Source of the DNA: Cadophora sp. MPI-SDFR-AT-0126
Taxonomy: Eukaryota; Ascomycota; Leotiomycetes; Helotiales; Ploettnerulaceae
Length of the DNA stretch: 64,000 nucleotides
Reading direction: 5' to 3'
NCBI GenBank assembly: GCA_020747065.1
Contig: JAGMVK010000003.1
Span: forward strand, 682,001 to 746,000
Positions 22,789-35,557 of the stretch are shown in pieces. Each line of letters starts with the position of its first letter. Within the stretch, counting starts at the first letter, position 1. Position numbers and translations under genes: made by a program. A model generated the notes under the pieces. That model did no database searches and was not told the origin of the DNA. It worked only from the letters and a program-made list of their open reading frames with translations.

Positions 22789-25102
22789 ATGTCGCATAAG
22801 TCAGTCCGCGATCCTCGAGCAGGACGAAGGTATAGGGAGTATACCGCTCGTGGTCAGTCAATTCATCCTTGGCTTGTCTTCTGTTAATGGTCTTAGATGG
22901 CAGGACTTACCATGAGTACGAGGTCGTCCGCGAAGAAGCCTCTCCTCCAGCCCGCCAGACAGAACCGTAAGCCTTTTCTTCAGTACAATGCAGTTCTATT
23001 TGTGCTTTTTTTTTCTTTTTCGTTTGTTGATGTTCTCAAGATGATTCAATGCTGAATGCTTCCATAGCGAAAGTAAAAGGCATCGAGACAGACGGCCTCG
23101 AGACGGAAGCGTTGATACGTCTTCGAAATACCCCCCAACTACGTCTTACTCTTCGACGTCTACGCGGCCCCGTCGCGCCTCGATAACTGGAAGGCGAGAC
23201 AGTGAAGATCAATATGCCAAAGATCAGAGTTTTGTCGAAGAAAGGTCTGCAACCACTCGAGACTATGAGCCGAGACAAGGGTTGAATGAAGACACTTCCG
23301 AGTCGCTCACTCGAAACACAAAATTTGATTCGAGTAATGAGTATCGTACAATCTCTGATCATGATGATTCAATCCGTCGTGACTGGGCCAGACGTGGCAG
23401 TTCACCTGTCAACAATTTGGACGAGACGATGGGGTCGTTAAGTCTCGCCAATGACAACTATGTCACTGGTACAGGACCACCCCCAATCGGCCCAGATACG
23501 TCTCCGAAGAGCAGGTACTTCTCGCAGCCAAATGAAGACCGGTACGAAGGGAAAGGTAAAGCGGTCGATAGATTTCCTGATCAGCAACTATCCTCACAGC
23601 CTCCCCGTCAAGTGCTAGGTACCCCAGGAAAGTCGGAAACCTTGGACCCAAGTTACAAGATTCGGAATCGCGACTACAAGGAATTCTTTCGACCCGGGAG
23701 AGTGTTCCAGACCCTATGGACAGACCCGTGGACAAGCACGACTAATGAGGGCAACCAGACTTTTGAAAGTAGGATCTCTGTAGTTGCATTCAACCAAAAG
23801 GTCCATTCCAAAGTCAGACGCTTTGTTGTAGTTCGCCAAGGTGACAGATTCTGCACCTGCTTACCAGTCACTTCATATGATGGGCGGGGACTGCGGAAAA
23901 AAGGGATACATTTCCAAGAGCATGGCTTCATCTACAGTCACGACGCTCCGAGCTATGTCGCTGGCATCACAAAGGATCCTTTGAGGGTTTTGTTGTCGGA
24001 TGATAGCACTCGACTTGGGGACAAGTCTTTAGTCAACTATGCGAAACCATATACTGTAGAGACAAACGTCAAAGTGAAAAATGTGGGCCAACTGGACGAG
24101 AAGTCAAGGAGAAGAATGAAACAGTACTTCTATGACACAATTTCCGACAATCACTCGGATACAGAAGCTCAAAGACCTGTTCCAGACAGAACCCCCAGAA
24201 CCAAAGAGGCAGAACTCATGGGAGTGGGTGCCGGGGTCTCACAATTCTCCGACGACTATGTTGGAGGCTCAACTTTCACCAATTTCCGTCCGTCACTCCC
24301 ACCAAATCCAACATCCTTAGGGGTTTCCATGAATACTGATCGGACGGGACCTCTGGTGTCCGACTCTGGTGGCTACTATCCCAACGAAAGTAAGACCCAA
24401 TTTGGCCCCGACTGGAGGGGACAGGACTACTCCGATGGGCGACAGCCTTCAAACACCATGGTCCGAACTCCTTCCGGCCGTTACTACGCAAGTAATTCTG
24501 GACCCGGCGCTGGGTACAATCAGCAGTGGCCCCAAACTCCAGGAGTGACCTCCGCTCCTAATATGAGACCAGCTGCTCCAGAGTATGTCCCTCAAGGCTC
24601 AAACACTACCCCGCTTATGTCACAGTATGGACCCGTTGCCATTTCTACCCTTCCATCGCCTCGCAGTCTCACGGAAAACCCCCAATTTGCGCCGGACTCG
24701 AGGTACCAACAGCCACCCTTATACCAGGGCGGTTATGGTCAACCATCTGTCTCTGCTCCTCTAGACCAGCGTGTTCCTTTCAACAACTATTATCAACCTC
24801 ACGATCAATCCTTCGGAAACACATATGGCAATCAGCCCATTCCAGTCAGCAGCTATTATCAAGCCGATACACAAGTGACAACAAACGCCAATGTGCATCC
24901 CCACTATCCCTCTCACACTGGAAGCTACGCACTTGAGAGCAGCTATGATGGACGGTCATATCAACCAAGACCTCCAGTCCACCAAGGCGAAGTTTTTGAA
25001 GAGGATGAGGATGAGATTAGACTCCCCACCCGTGATGAAATCAGTGCTTCGAAGAGCCGCCGAGATAGCACGACTTCTCGACACCGCAGAGGCCGACGTT
25101 AA
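22789..25102 (+). CDS. DUF6590-domain protein C' (three exons)
   Basis: Exons are 22789-22852, 22897-22966 and 23068-25102; they sum to 2169 nt, giving 722 residues. The start is MSHKSVRD, and the first intron is phase 1, as in the other three DUF6590 genes. The domain at ~240-390 is uninterrupted by introns: SYKIRNRDYKEFFRPGRVF, RRFVVVRQGDRFCTCLPVTS, GRGLRKKGIHFQEHGFIYS and VNYAKPYTVETNVKVKNVGQ. The rest is disordered: an R/S/D-rich N-terminal arm and a ~300-residue P/Q/Y/N-rich C-terminal arm ending in an arginine-rich tail (SRRDSTTSRHRRGRR) that could act as a nuclear signal. It is closest to the next gene (26051-32002), with which it forms a tandem, and is divergently paired with coiled-coil gene C. 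Confidence 0.8.
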
Positions 25103-26050
25103 TAATTTCTTTGAGTTCGAGCACATGTCAGTTCCGAAATTGTGACTGTCGCTCCTAGCTGTCCCAAAATGTTGTTCTGCTGTTTGAATACGTTCCTCCG
25201 ACTTGCTTGTCTGGAGATACAAACAGTCTTCTCGAGCTACGAAGCTCAACATACCAGGGCTAAAAATGCTTCTTTTTGCTGCTTGCGCAGTCTTTGCGCC
25301 AGTCATTTTTTATTTTTTTTTTATTTTTTTCCAGATCTAGTACACAGTTTGGATGGACGGCGGACCCGTTGACGTTGGCAATTTATCATGAGATGACCTT
25401 ACGAACTTCACGATAATTATGAATGCGTTTTGGTGGAGCTTTTGTATTTTAGTGCTGGTTGTGCGACTGGATTCTGCAACGACACGGCTTTATTTTCTGT
25501 CTTTCTGCCAGGAAAGCTAGGGCTCAGCTTGTTTGCTCAGCAATTGGAGATCTCCTTTTTCAAGGCTAGTCAGGTATCGGGATTTTATACATTCCATTCA
25601 TGAGCATGATGTAAATGCTACGATATAACGACAGTAACAAATGGGATAACGGAACCCGCCAGTAGGCGAAAGGACTGAAAAGTCTGCATCAGTTGTTGTT
25701 CTTCGTTAGAGCTGCTTCAATCGTACGTGTCAACGGTGACTTTGACGCACGTCTAGAAAGCCTAATTCTTGCTCTTGTCTTGAGGAAGCCAATCATGATC
25801 GAACAGAAAGTTGCCCAGAATGTCCAGCGTTGTCACTGGGCGACACTCAGCCTCAGCCACCATGCATGGAAGGAAAGGTGCTAGCAATATTCCCAGTCTG
25901 CCTTACGGTACCTTTACCTCATTGGACATCGTTTTAGTGCAGCCTCGTTGCCGAAAGATGGCACAGCGCACCTTGAACTTCTGTTTCGTTCATTCTCCAC
26001 TATTGCAACGTAGCCCTGACACTGACAACGAGCCACGAGCAGAGATCAAC
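25103..26050. other. intergenic spacer between the two tandem DUF6590 genes
   Basis: No supported gene lies in these 948 bp. A T-rich run is present near 25305-25330. No remnant of a coiled-coil partner gene could be recognised in it, so the downstream DUF6590 gene appears to lack its own divergent partner. Confidence 0.5.
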
Positions 26051-29000
26051 ATGTCAGACAGCAAGGCACGACACAGAACCATCTATGTAGATGAGTGTGA
26101 GTTCAATTCTTGGAGTCAGGGCTGTATCATATTGGTACGAGACTAATTCGTGAGAAGTTGGGCGAGAGGATGGAAGGGATGCCACAGCAGGAAGTTCGTC
26201 TTCGTATCGAGAGAATTCGTATGTGTAGCCGTGTACTTGTATATGAATCTTGCTAACGGGCTAGAGCAGACGCCGAGGACACTCAGATATTCCTCGATCC
26301 GAATCACACAGGCCGGATGCCTCGAGAAGATCCTCCACAACCACGACAACTCACAGTGGGGGCTCATCTAGGTATGGCAACAGAGAACGCTCCAGACGAG
26401 ATTACGATGAATATGGTACACGGTCGCAATTTGAACCGGAATACGGAGACAGGACTCAGGCCGTTGCTATAAGTCATGCCGACTCAAACCGATATTATGA
26501 TTGGGAAGGGTCCAATCGTTCCCGAGACGAAAGTACTCTCGATTCAGGTGAAAGCTACGACATACCGGAATCTTGGACTGATCGCCGCAGCTCTAGCAAC
26601 ACTTACAACTCTCCGCTATCTCATGAGCAAAGAGTCGGATCATCGTCTGATGATCTATCGGGCACGTTAGGGAAGCTGACCATGCATGATGTTGCGTTTC
26701 AACGGTTCGTGACGAAGCCTCTTACTGAGGACTACGAGAATGATTCCAATAGTCAACTTCAGTCAAGACCACATACAAGCTTTAGCGAAGAATATCGAGC
26801 CGGTTCATCTCAGGACAAAGAGAAGCATGTTTCGAGAGATCCTTTGCCGGCTCTAGCAGCCGAAGGAATTCCTAAGCATCTAATCCGAGGTACACGTGGT
26901 CAGACCGAGGAGTTGGACAGCAGCTACGCCAAGCGAAGTCATGACTACAAGAAGTTCTTCCGCCCAGGACGAGTTTTCAGCACGTTGTGGACGGAATCAT
27001 ACGATGATAGCATGCAAAGTGAAAATGACCAGTTTATGAGCAAAGTCACTTACCAAGTCTCGTACAAGCAGAAAGTCTTTGCCAAAATTCGTCGCTTTGT
27101 CGTGGTCAGACAAGGCGATCGGAGCTGCACATGTCTACCAGTCACCACTTACGATGGGAGGGGCTACAAGAAAAGGGGGATCAACCTTGATGACCATGGG
27201 TTGATATACAGCAGAGATCCGCCTCCACATATCAAAGGCATCACGAAGGAGCCCCTTCGAATCATCCTTTCGAAGGGAGCGGAGAAACTCAGCAACCCTC
27301 TCTACGTAAATTATGGCAGAGTATATACCGTTGAGATAAATGTGAAAGTCAAGGACGTCGGTGATCTTGATACAAAGTCAAGGAGGTTACTTCGCTCCTA
27401 TTACAGGGAGGTACATTTTAGAGACTTCCCGGACGATGACAATCTCGACCCAACTGGTCCATCTTCCAATCCGCAACAAAGAGATGTCGAAGTTGCAGGG
27501 GTCGGAGCTGGATTCGCGCCTACCACCAGCCAACAACAATATGACCCCCGTGGGCAGTATGATCGATCTGCCGCTGGAGGATTCAATCCACAGTCGAGTT
27601 GGAATAATACCGGCGGCTTTCCTCCTACCAACAACCTGTACTCAGCTGTGCCAATGTATCCACAACAACAGCCGACAGTCCCTGGTGGTATCCCAGCCTA
27701 CCAGTACGCCAATGTTCCGACTTTTGATGTGAATCGGCGTTCGGCAGGCTATCAATCGGACTTCAGGTACAATCAAGATGCTCCTCCACCTGTGAGCTTT
27801 GCCTCTCAACAAACCCCTACATCACATTCCCACATGTATCCACAAGCTCCAGATCCACTCTGGCCTCGAGAACAAATCTCGCAGCCCCAGTATCAAGCCA
27901 CTCCTGCTACCGTGGTGTCCGAGAATGTCTATTCCGGCCGTGACCAAGGCTACAACGATCACCAGGCGACCGACAATTTCCGTTACCAACCTTCAGATCC
28001 GAATTATGGTCAATCTCACGGCATTGATCAAGGTGCGGGCTGGTCTCCCACCTCTGCTGGGCGACACACCATCTACGAAGAAGTTACCCTGCCGACGTTC
28101 CAACAGGCCCAATCATTCAATGAAGCTTCAAGGTTACGTTCATTCCGTCGTGAGAGTCGGCCAGCAACTTATGATATGAACTTGAAAGGCTTAACACCTA
28201 CCGAACATAGGATGACGGCCACTCCCCCAGCTGTAAACAGCACTTCTCATCAACTACGGACGCGTCATAAGACAACAGCAACACCAAACCTTTCAGGTCA
28301 AGTGGATTTAGAACTAAATACGTATAAGTACGAGGACCTGAGCCAACAACGATACCGTCGGGAGAAGAGCACGGAGAAGAGCACGGAGAAGAGCACGGAG
28401 GAGAGCACGGAGAAAAGCACCTCAGCACGCCTGACCAAGACTTCTGATTTGGAGCCTCGTAGGAGTAATGAGCAATCCAAGCCACCGATGACAACAACGT
28501 CTGCTAAGAAGGATTCCCCTATCCTGCGATCTATTCCATCCAACGAGACACTTAGGAAGACAATTTCTTCGTCCAAATCCCAACAAAAAAACGCCGAAAA
28601 AGTATCCTCTAAGGCGAGTCAAAGTTTCGATCCTCAAGGTACAAATGATATTAGGTATGCATCCCGTGGCGACTCCGAAGGATTGCGACAGGAGGACTCC
28701 GTTCCAGGGGTCAAAACCGAGCATTCTTCGCTTGACCCCGCGAATATTCCGCAAGACGAGAATAATCCAATTCGCTTGGAACTGCCAGAAGCAGAAACGA
28801 CACCGAATTTCACGGGCACGGTCGTGAGGTTGTTATTAGGTAGTAAGTCCGTTGTTAAGACTTGGTTGGGACGCAGCATGTTTTCTGATGCCGATCCCTC
28901 TACTATGTCAGACATGCCTCCACAGACACGAACTAATCACGCCCTACTGAGTCGCAGCTCCTCTGTGGAGAGTCTCGAAAGTCAGAATCTCAGTAGTGTA

Positions 29001-32000
29001 GCCTCAATCTCGTCATCTTCATCCCTAGCAAGTCAACACGATGGAGCAGACCGACTGGTCGCGCTACTTCTCAAGGATGAACAGTTGAAGTCCTTGTATG
29101 CTGTTGCCGCTCAGAAGCTTTCAACCAAGAAGTTCCAGGAAAACTTTCGGCGCTGCCTAATACAGTGTTCTGTACATCTGAAGGCCGAAGCTACGGTGAA
29201 AGAAACCACAAGCCGAGCTCAATCACTACAATGCGCGAGAGTTGTTCGATTGTATTCTAGACAAGTGGCAACGAAGATCGGGAGAATACTCGAAATCGAA
29301 GATGCTCAGGCCGAAACAGCTGATCACAAAGTATCAGAGAGCGCTCACAGCGACGGCTTCGACTCAGACGATGGTCTTGAGCTACCCGATGACACACCTA
29401 TTTTAAGTCTTCAGAACAATACCAGCAAAGACAAAGCAGTTGAAGCAGAGGAACCAGCATTGATCCTGGAAACGATCCTCATGTCCTCAGTTGCCTTTCA
29501 GCTTCTGAGAGAAAATCTCGACCTCTTTTTACATCCGGATTCAATCAAGAAAGCACTCTTCAAATCTTGGCCAATAAATCAAGCACGGGAGACTGCGCTA
29601 GAAATCCAATACCATGTCTCTTGGGTGCTTCCTTCATTCCTCAAATCTGCTTTCTCAGAGGGGCAAGAAATAAAGAATGTCTTGACTCTATCAGGTCAAA
29701 TCTCAAACGCTCAAGCGCAGAGTTGTGGGGAATATTTGCTTGCGTTTTGGCCGGAATTCGGGTTACTACTTCTCGAAGCAATTCAAGACCTGATTGGGGA
29801 TGTCCAAAATAGTAAGTCTTATCATGCGACTTTTTAAGCAATGTCTCACAATTTGATAGTAAAGAAATGCAATGAGTATGTGACTATCGGTTTACATACT
29901 CTCGATGCGGCAGATCAACATTCTCGTGTTTCTTTCGCCGTCACGGCTGTGCATGCCATGCATGAAAAAGTCGCATCGGCCATTTCGTGGCTTGCTGCAT
30001 CTCTGCGGCCATCGCCTCATCCCCACGTCACTTTATCCTCTGTGTTGATAAAAACAAGCAGATTTGCGACTGGAGAAACTGCAATCGAGCTTCGCTTGAA
30101 CGATCTAGAAGAGTTCCCTGAGGGGCAATGCTGCTGGCATCCCTTGTTTCCGTACGCTGTCATCGCCAAGAGTTTTCCGATTCGAGACAGAGTTGAAGGC
30201 ACGGGTCTTGAGATTTCTTTTGGAGATATGGCACTGATGGGTCAGAGCGCCAGCTTGGTGGAATACGACGGGGGCCTGGTGCTGGAAGGGCTGAGGTCCT
30301 TCCTGATACCAAAAGCTTTACTACCCGATGAGTCGATACAGTGGCACTTCGAGTATAAGCGATTGAAAGGAAACCGAAAGCCAAGAAAACTCGTAGAGGT
30401 GCTGACCAACCACACCTCATAGAACGGTATCGGTCCCTAGACATCAAAGACCTGGTCCGGAGGAGATGCTTTCTTGGGTGGGCAGAGAAGGTCGACGTGC
30501 TTATTGGAACAGAAGAATTCTCGGCGACAACCCTTGACTGGTCCGGTGCAATGACAGGTCAAGTTACGGGGCATATCAAATCCCACGGTATTACGGCTGG
30601 TACAGAGGGACTGGGTATATTTGGAGTCACCGCCAATCGGACATATCTACCGGTATCAGTGCCGTCTCGGTTCACTCTACTACAGAACAAAGAAATCTCA
30701 GAGACGCTTGACGACGCCCGTGATGTCAATATGATGATTTACGACACCGGGGAGAAAATAGCTCATGTACTCCCCCAGGTCGATGTTGTCTTATTCGTGG
30801 CTCGTCACATTGTGAAAAGACGCAAGTATGACTCCGTTAAAAGTGGCCAAGCCCTGACGCTAGATTTTGCATCAAAGAATGTGCCTGCGTTTGACATCCT
30901 TCAAAATAGCCTCAACGTTGAGATTATAAGACGAGGATCGCCCAAGAAGGCTGGCACAAAAGTTTTTGGCGATCTCGTCAAGGAGATCTGGAATTCACTA
31001 GACACGATCGAAAACGCATTGGTCGCCAACGAGAGGGTCTCGGCGGCTATTGACAAAGGCGCGCCCAAGTTTCTGTATGGGGTCGAGTTCCGAGATTTTG
31101 AATGCACAAAGTCCTCTATGAACATAGTACATGCGGAAGTCGACCAACCCTGGGTTCATTTGATGAATTCCGAACCAACAATGCCAGTGCTGTTCTGCCG
31201 GGGGCTAGGACAACCTATCGTCCCAACTGACCCTGCCTTCCTTTGTAAACGGTGGAAGAAAGTACCTTCCGGTCGCTACTACATGGTAGTCACTTGTTCA
31301 ACGGTGTTCTCTTGGCTTGAAAGACATAAGGATGATGGGAATGGTGCTCGCCTTGATGAAAGGGTTGAATGGAGAGTACGCCAAAATGTGTTGCAAGAAG
31401 GTCTTATCCACTGCCACAAGCACAAAGAGTCGAAGATGGTCTATCACGAACAGCAGTTGAGCTTTGCGGCGAAGGCAAGATTCAATCCAAATATTCAAGA
31501 GCTGGTCATCAATTGTGGAAGCGGAGGTCTTATCTTTGGATCGTCGAAACTACAAAAAGGCTGTTCTACGAAGCTCGACCTGTCGACTGGCACACCCAGC
31601 CAAGCTCCAGTCCCACTGACGACCCAGTATCACACGGATTATTTATCAAGCTCCAGCAACGGACCAATGCCGGACATTCCGGAGGGCAGCAGTGATACAT
31701 CTGTCGAGAACGAGACAAGTTCGGCCATGGACCACCTTTCGAGCCCTCTATCTTTATCAGTCAGCAATTCATCCCAGGGAAATCATGATCCACAAGCAAT
31801 TGACAACACACCTTCTCTTGTCGGTAATACAGCCACCAGCCCTCTATGCCAGGCAGAGTACGTGGTAGAGTCAGTCGCAGAAAGTACGGGTCAAGACAAA
31901 TTCGACGGGGCTCCGAATAGTATTCCACGTTCACTCAAGAAGATGAAAAAATCTGTCCATCTGAATGCTCTCCACAGGGAGGAAAACTTGGAGATTGAAT

Positions 32001-32002
32001 AA
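26051..32002 (+). CDS. 1915-residue fusion: DUF6590 domain plus large fungus-specific C-terminal module (D')
   Basis: Exons are 26051-26096, 26158-26218, 26270-29811, 29860-30352 and 30397-32002; they sum to 5748 nt in one frame. The start (MSDSKARHRT) and the phase-1 first intron resemble C'. The DUF6590-like domain is at ~253-405 (DYKKFFRPGRVFSTLW, RRFVVVRQGDRSCTCLPVTT, VNYGRVYTVEINVKVKDVGD). A ~550-residue disordered linker follows, including an S-T-E-K repeat. From ~965 there is an unrelated helical then beta-rich module (for example RRCLIQCSVHLKAEA, LEIQYHVSWVLPSFL, EYVTIGLHTLDAADQHSRVS, GTGLEISFGDMALMG, GGLVLEGLRSFLIP, RRRCFLGWAEKVDVLIG). I recognise that module as a type common in large uncharacterised fungal proteins, usually on its own, and have no function for it. 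The final ~120 residues are disordered. Apparent breaks at 29812 and 30353 are ordinary short introns. Confidence 0.75.
28368..28421 (+). repeat. 12-nt tandem repeat encoding S-T-E-K/E
   Basis: The unit AGCACGGAGAAG is repeated about four and a half times inside the long exon of D'. It encodes Ser-Thr-Glu-Lys with one Lys-to-Glu change, at residues ~735-752 in the disordered linker. Near-perfect copies point to recent slippage, so copy number may vary between strains. Confidence 0.85.
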
Positions 32003-33155
32003 GGATCATGATATGGTCCCTTTCATAAAATTATTTCATTACTTTGATCTTAGATTCAGATAACCTCAATATGAACAGGAAAATCTTTCGCTTTAGAGCA
32101 TTTTGTCCCATCAAACATCTACCACTAGGGGATCTAGTTCTAGAATTAGTGACGATGAAGATATGCAAATGTGCTCCAAAAGGAGCAAAAAACCATGGAC
32201 CATTAGTTATGATACATCTACTATAGCATTTCCCGGTCAATAGTCTCGCCACAACAGCGGCATCATCTCCTGCTCCCGGTAGCTTTCTTGGCATGCAAAT
32301 ACACTCGTTCCAGCTCGGTCATCTCCGCAGCCAAATAACCATGTGATTGGTTTAGCTGGAAATGACTGCGACAAGGCATACTCTTGTCGGGCGGCGGAAC
32401 GCCCCAATGTCCACTGCTGTCGGCCATAAAGCCTCCTATGGCCATCCATCTTCCCATCCAAGGCCACCGTGTTTTTCTGCCCCAACGTCTTACTCGCCCT
32501 AGTCCCTCATAACAGCGACGGTACACCGTATCTTTTAGCATCTTCCAATCAGCAACATGGAACCTAGTCCCCTAAAACCAAATGACATCGATCCAGTCCC
32601 AGTCGGGCCGCCGAGCGATTCTGAAAATTCAGACAAGCACGAGCACGTTCCGGCAAGTGGAGCAATTTATACACAATGGGGGGCAATAGGTATTTGTAAT
32701 GTGTGCCTTTAGTGTTTTGTGTGTTAATTGCTGCAGGTGGAGTGGTGTACAGAGCGTATTGATCCACAACCCACACAGTGGCGAGAGTGAGGGCGAAAGG
32801 GATGGTCTTTGCGGTGTTTGTTTTTCGTTGACATGCCATCAATACGCTGGCGAGAAAGTACGAACTTGATGGAGAGCATGAGACTGTGGCGATACTTGCG
32901 ATCATGACTCGAAAAGAATCTTGAGATATTCGTTAACATCCTACTACGCTATCTGAGGGCAAGGGGAACATGTATGTCTTGCATATCATCCAAAAGGAAT
33001 CTCTCGAGTACTCCATGCAGTCCTTCTAAAGGTTTCAGAAATACACCTTTAATAGCCCTCCATAAAAATTTTAGGCACTGTAATACGTAGGGTACTGACT
33101 TCATAGAGTCGTAGCACGGCTTGAGACATTTCTCCCAGATCAGAACAGCCACTAG
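32003..33155. other. intergenic, convergent ends
   Basis: This is the 3' region between the fusion gene (plus) and the membrane protein gene (minus). Small minus-strand frames at 32237-33152 have no motif. The one ending at 32949 directly abuts the next gene's stop but lacks any similarity I recognise. Confidence 0.5.
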
Positions 33156-34870
33156 CTAGTTCTTCCGTGAACCCGAGTCAATTCTTCGGCTGATGGCCCA
33201 TACCATTGCGACTGCCAGTATCGTTCCCAAAAGAGCGTAAAAATTGATGTTCTTGATGCCAGAGCCTTTGATTTTAATCATGGTGCACAGTCCTCGATGT
33301 TCGGCAGGAAGGCTGTCGCGATAGCCACGAAAGCTCGAAGCACTCCCTCGGACAACATCGAAAACGTTGAGCTGCATGCGGGCTAGAGACGTGCGGAACA
33401 TGCTTTCTGCCTCCACTTCCCATTGTCGGTAAGCGAGCGGAAGAGATTCCTTGTCTGCGATCTTCTTCTGTGCATCCAGCGCTCCGGTTCCTCGGAATTG
33501 AATGGAGCCGCATGTACTGGAATAGTCTAAAGCGAGTACCAAAAGCCGAACCACATTCTGGCTTTCCGTTGACGTTTTGATGGCAGGGTCGTCGAAAATC
33601 TGCGAAACATTCTCATTGTTCCAGCAGGGTCCTGACTTGGTCCGACAAATATGATATTGATCCGTGCATCCAAGAACACCAGCACGAGTAGAGTTGTTAT
33701 AGAACAAATCTGGCCCGGAGTACTCAGGTGAAAATTGTAATTTCTGCTGAGCAGGAAAGACGGGGTCATTCCGGCGCTCTCGATGAAGAAGGCTGTGCGA
33801 GGAGATGAAAATCAATGTCACCGGATAAGGCCCAGCTGTGAATTCTGGCAACGGAATGAATGGGCCAACCGCGGAAATAGGGTCAGAGCAGTGAATCCTG
33901 TCGACGGTTACGATGTGTCGGAGCAGCAGGATATTGTGAATACGTACCCGGTGGAGTAACCCTTGACCTCCCATGAGCTCTCTTGTACGGGATTTGCTGA
34001 AGTAAAAGCCGCAACGGAAGGACCATACCAGTACTCCCACTGTTTTTCGCCTCGATTGGATATGCCTATCCCCACATAGTCGTCTCCAGTGACAAGTGGC
34101 GAACAAGTGGTTGTTCTGCTGAAGAAGAAAGGATTTCTAGCATTTATGCCAAGCACAGCTCCAGAGACCAAGCCCGTGCTGAGTTTGAAAGCACTATCGC
34201 GTCCTGCATCACATACGTCTCCACGGAATGGACACCTTGCTTTGCGCTCTGCTGAGTAATCTATGCTTTGATTAAAGAACCTGTTGCAGTCGTCAATCAG
34301 AGGTGAGGATCCATAGCAGTCTGCAGCGTACGCTGCCGCTTGCGCTTCTGCACGATGTTCGAATTCCAGGGACCCTCCTAACATATTTTTTGACTCTGGC
34401 TCATATAGGTATATGCCGCATTTTGGAGAGCTTGAGAGAGCAGTGGTATCCGTAGCAATTCCAACAGATAGGATTGAAGCAATCAAAATGGCTAGCGGCA
34501 AGCCGACGAATATAACGACCAGGGATCCCTCTCCAACGAGTCCTGCGCCATGCCTTCGTCTCCTGGGACCGACGATATTGAAGTCGTCAAGTTGTATTCT
34601 ACGTAGTCCACCCCTTGGTAAAAGTGATGCGGAGTGGAGCAACTCAATCATCGCATCGTGCACGACTTCATGATACCCTTCAGCTCCTTCCAGAGCTGCG
34701 TCGCGGCTGTTCAACCATGGCGACACTTTATCCCACAAGAAGCTCGTAGGTCCTATCAGCAGAGTGAAAATGGGGCCACTTGTGGAAGTAATCAAGACAG
34801 CAATGGTGTTGGTCAGGATGCCTGCCCAATAATCCTCCATAAGGAGTTGGGCACCTTCAGTTGTCAGCAA
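33156..34870 (-). CDS. fungal integral membrane protein of unknown function (5' end uncertain)
   Basis: Two exons are clear: 33948 up to ~34870, and 33156-33897, joined across a 50-nt GTACGT...ACAG intron that restores the frame (GYSTG to IHCSDPISAVG). The upstream coding start is not resolved. A plausible first exon beginning at an ATG near 34973 (MASSSLKTGFWVDFS) is present, but I could not find a splice that keeps the frame. The protein has a hydrophobic segment near the N-terminus (ILTNTIAVLITSTSG), another at VVIFVGLPLAILIASILSVG, a long cysteine-rich, probably extracellular region (about 450 residues), and a C-terminal span (FYALLGTILAVAMVWAI) followed by SRRIDSGSRKN. I recognise this as a repeatedly seen uncharacterised fungal membrane family. 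No enzymatic motif is apparent. Confidence 0.7.
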
Positions 34871-34979
34871 GCTGCTAGGACATCCTCAAGAGGGTTCCTG
34901 GAAGGAACTCACGGGCAGATGGAGATCTACTGAAATCCACCCAGAATCCGGTTTTCAGAGAGCTCGAAGCCATCGCACT

Positions 34980-35557
34980 ACACTTGTGAGGGGAAAAGGT
35001 GACAATGACTCCAGATGTTCACCAGATCATGAATTGTAAAGCCCATCTTGAACTCGTGAGGCTGGCTCTGGTGGGCTTTCAGTGAGGCTTTTTCTTTTCA
35101 GCCCAACAGGGCGCACCTCCCCACCTTGACATCGAGCCTTGCAGAATGTTAGGAAGACCATAAGAGACACTTCTCTGATACACCTCCTAGTATTGTTAGG
35201 TCTATAAGTATATTCCTTCTGCGTCTGCAAAGCACAAAACAGCAGGTACTGAGGGACAAAATATGTGACAAGTGATAGTTTGTTGCCATCTTGGGCTCTT
35301 GGGCTCCAAGAATTTGCAGGAGATTAAAAGTTACAATACAAGAGAATCATTTTCGATCAGAGCCCAAACGAGACCGCGAGGAGACGATTAACGATGTAAT
35401 TATAAAAGCATAAAACCAGGGAGAGCAGATTGAAATGCTTGGCGGGACATCACGTGCAAGCCAGCTCAAAGGCGGTGACAGAAAGTTCCAGCTCGAAAAT
35501 AAAATCTATTTCTCCAACTACACCAAGACAGCTACTCCATATTTTACCAGCGCAACA
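34980..35557. other. divergent intergenic region upstream of the membrane protein and DBP9
   Basis: No gene is supported. The minus-strand frame 35027-35230 is short and motif-free. The region must contain the promoters of both divergent neighbours. An in-frame codon for a longer DBP9 start exists at 35435, but the family-like N-terminus begins at 35558. Confidence 0.45.

Noticed and set aside
30353..30496. Apparent frameshift/stop splitting the large C-terminal module of D' into two genes
   Set aside because: A 44-nt intron (30353-30396, GTATAA...CGTAG) restores a single frame, and total exon length is a multiple of three.
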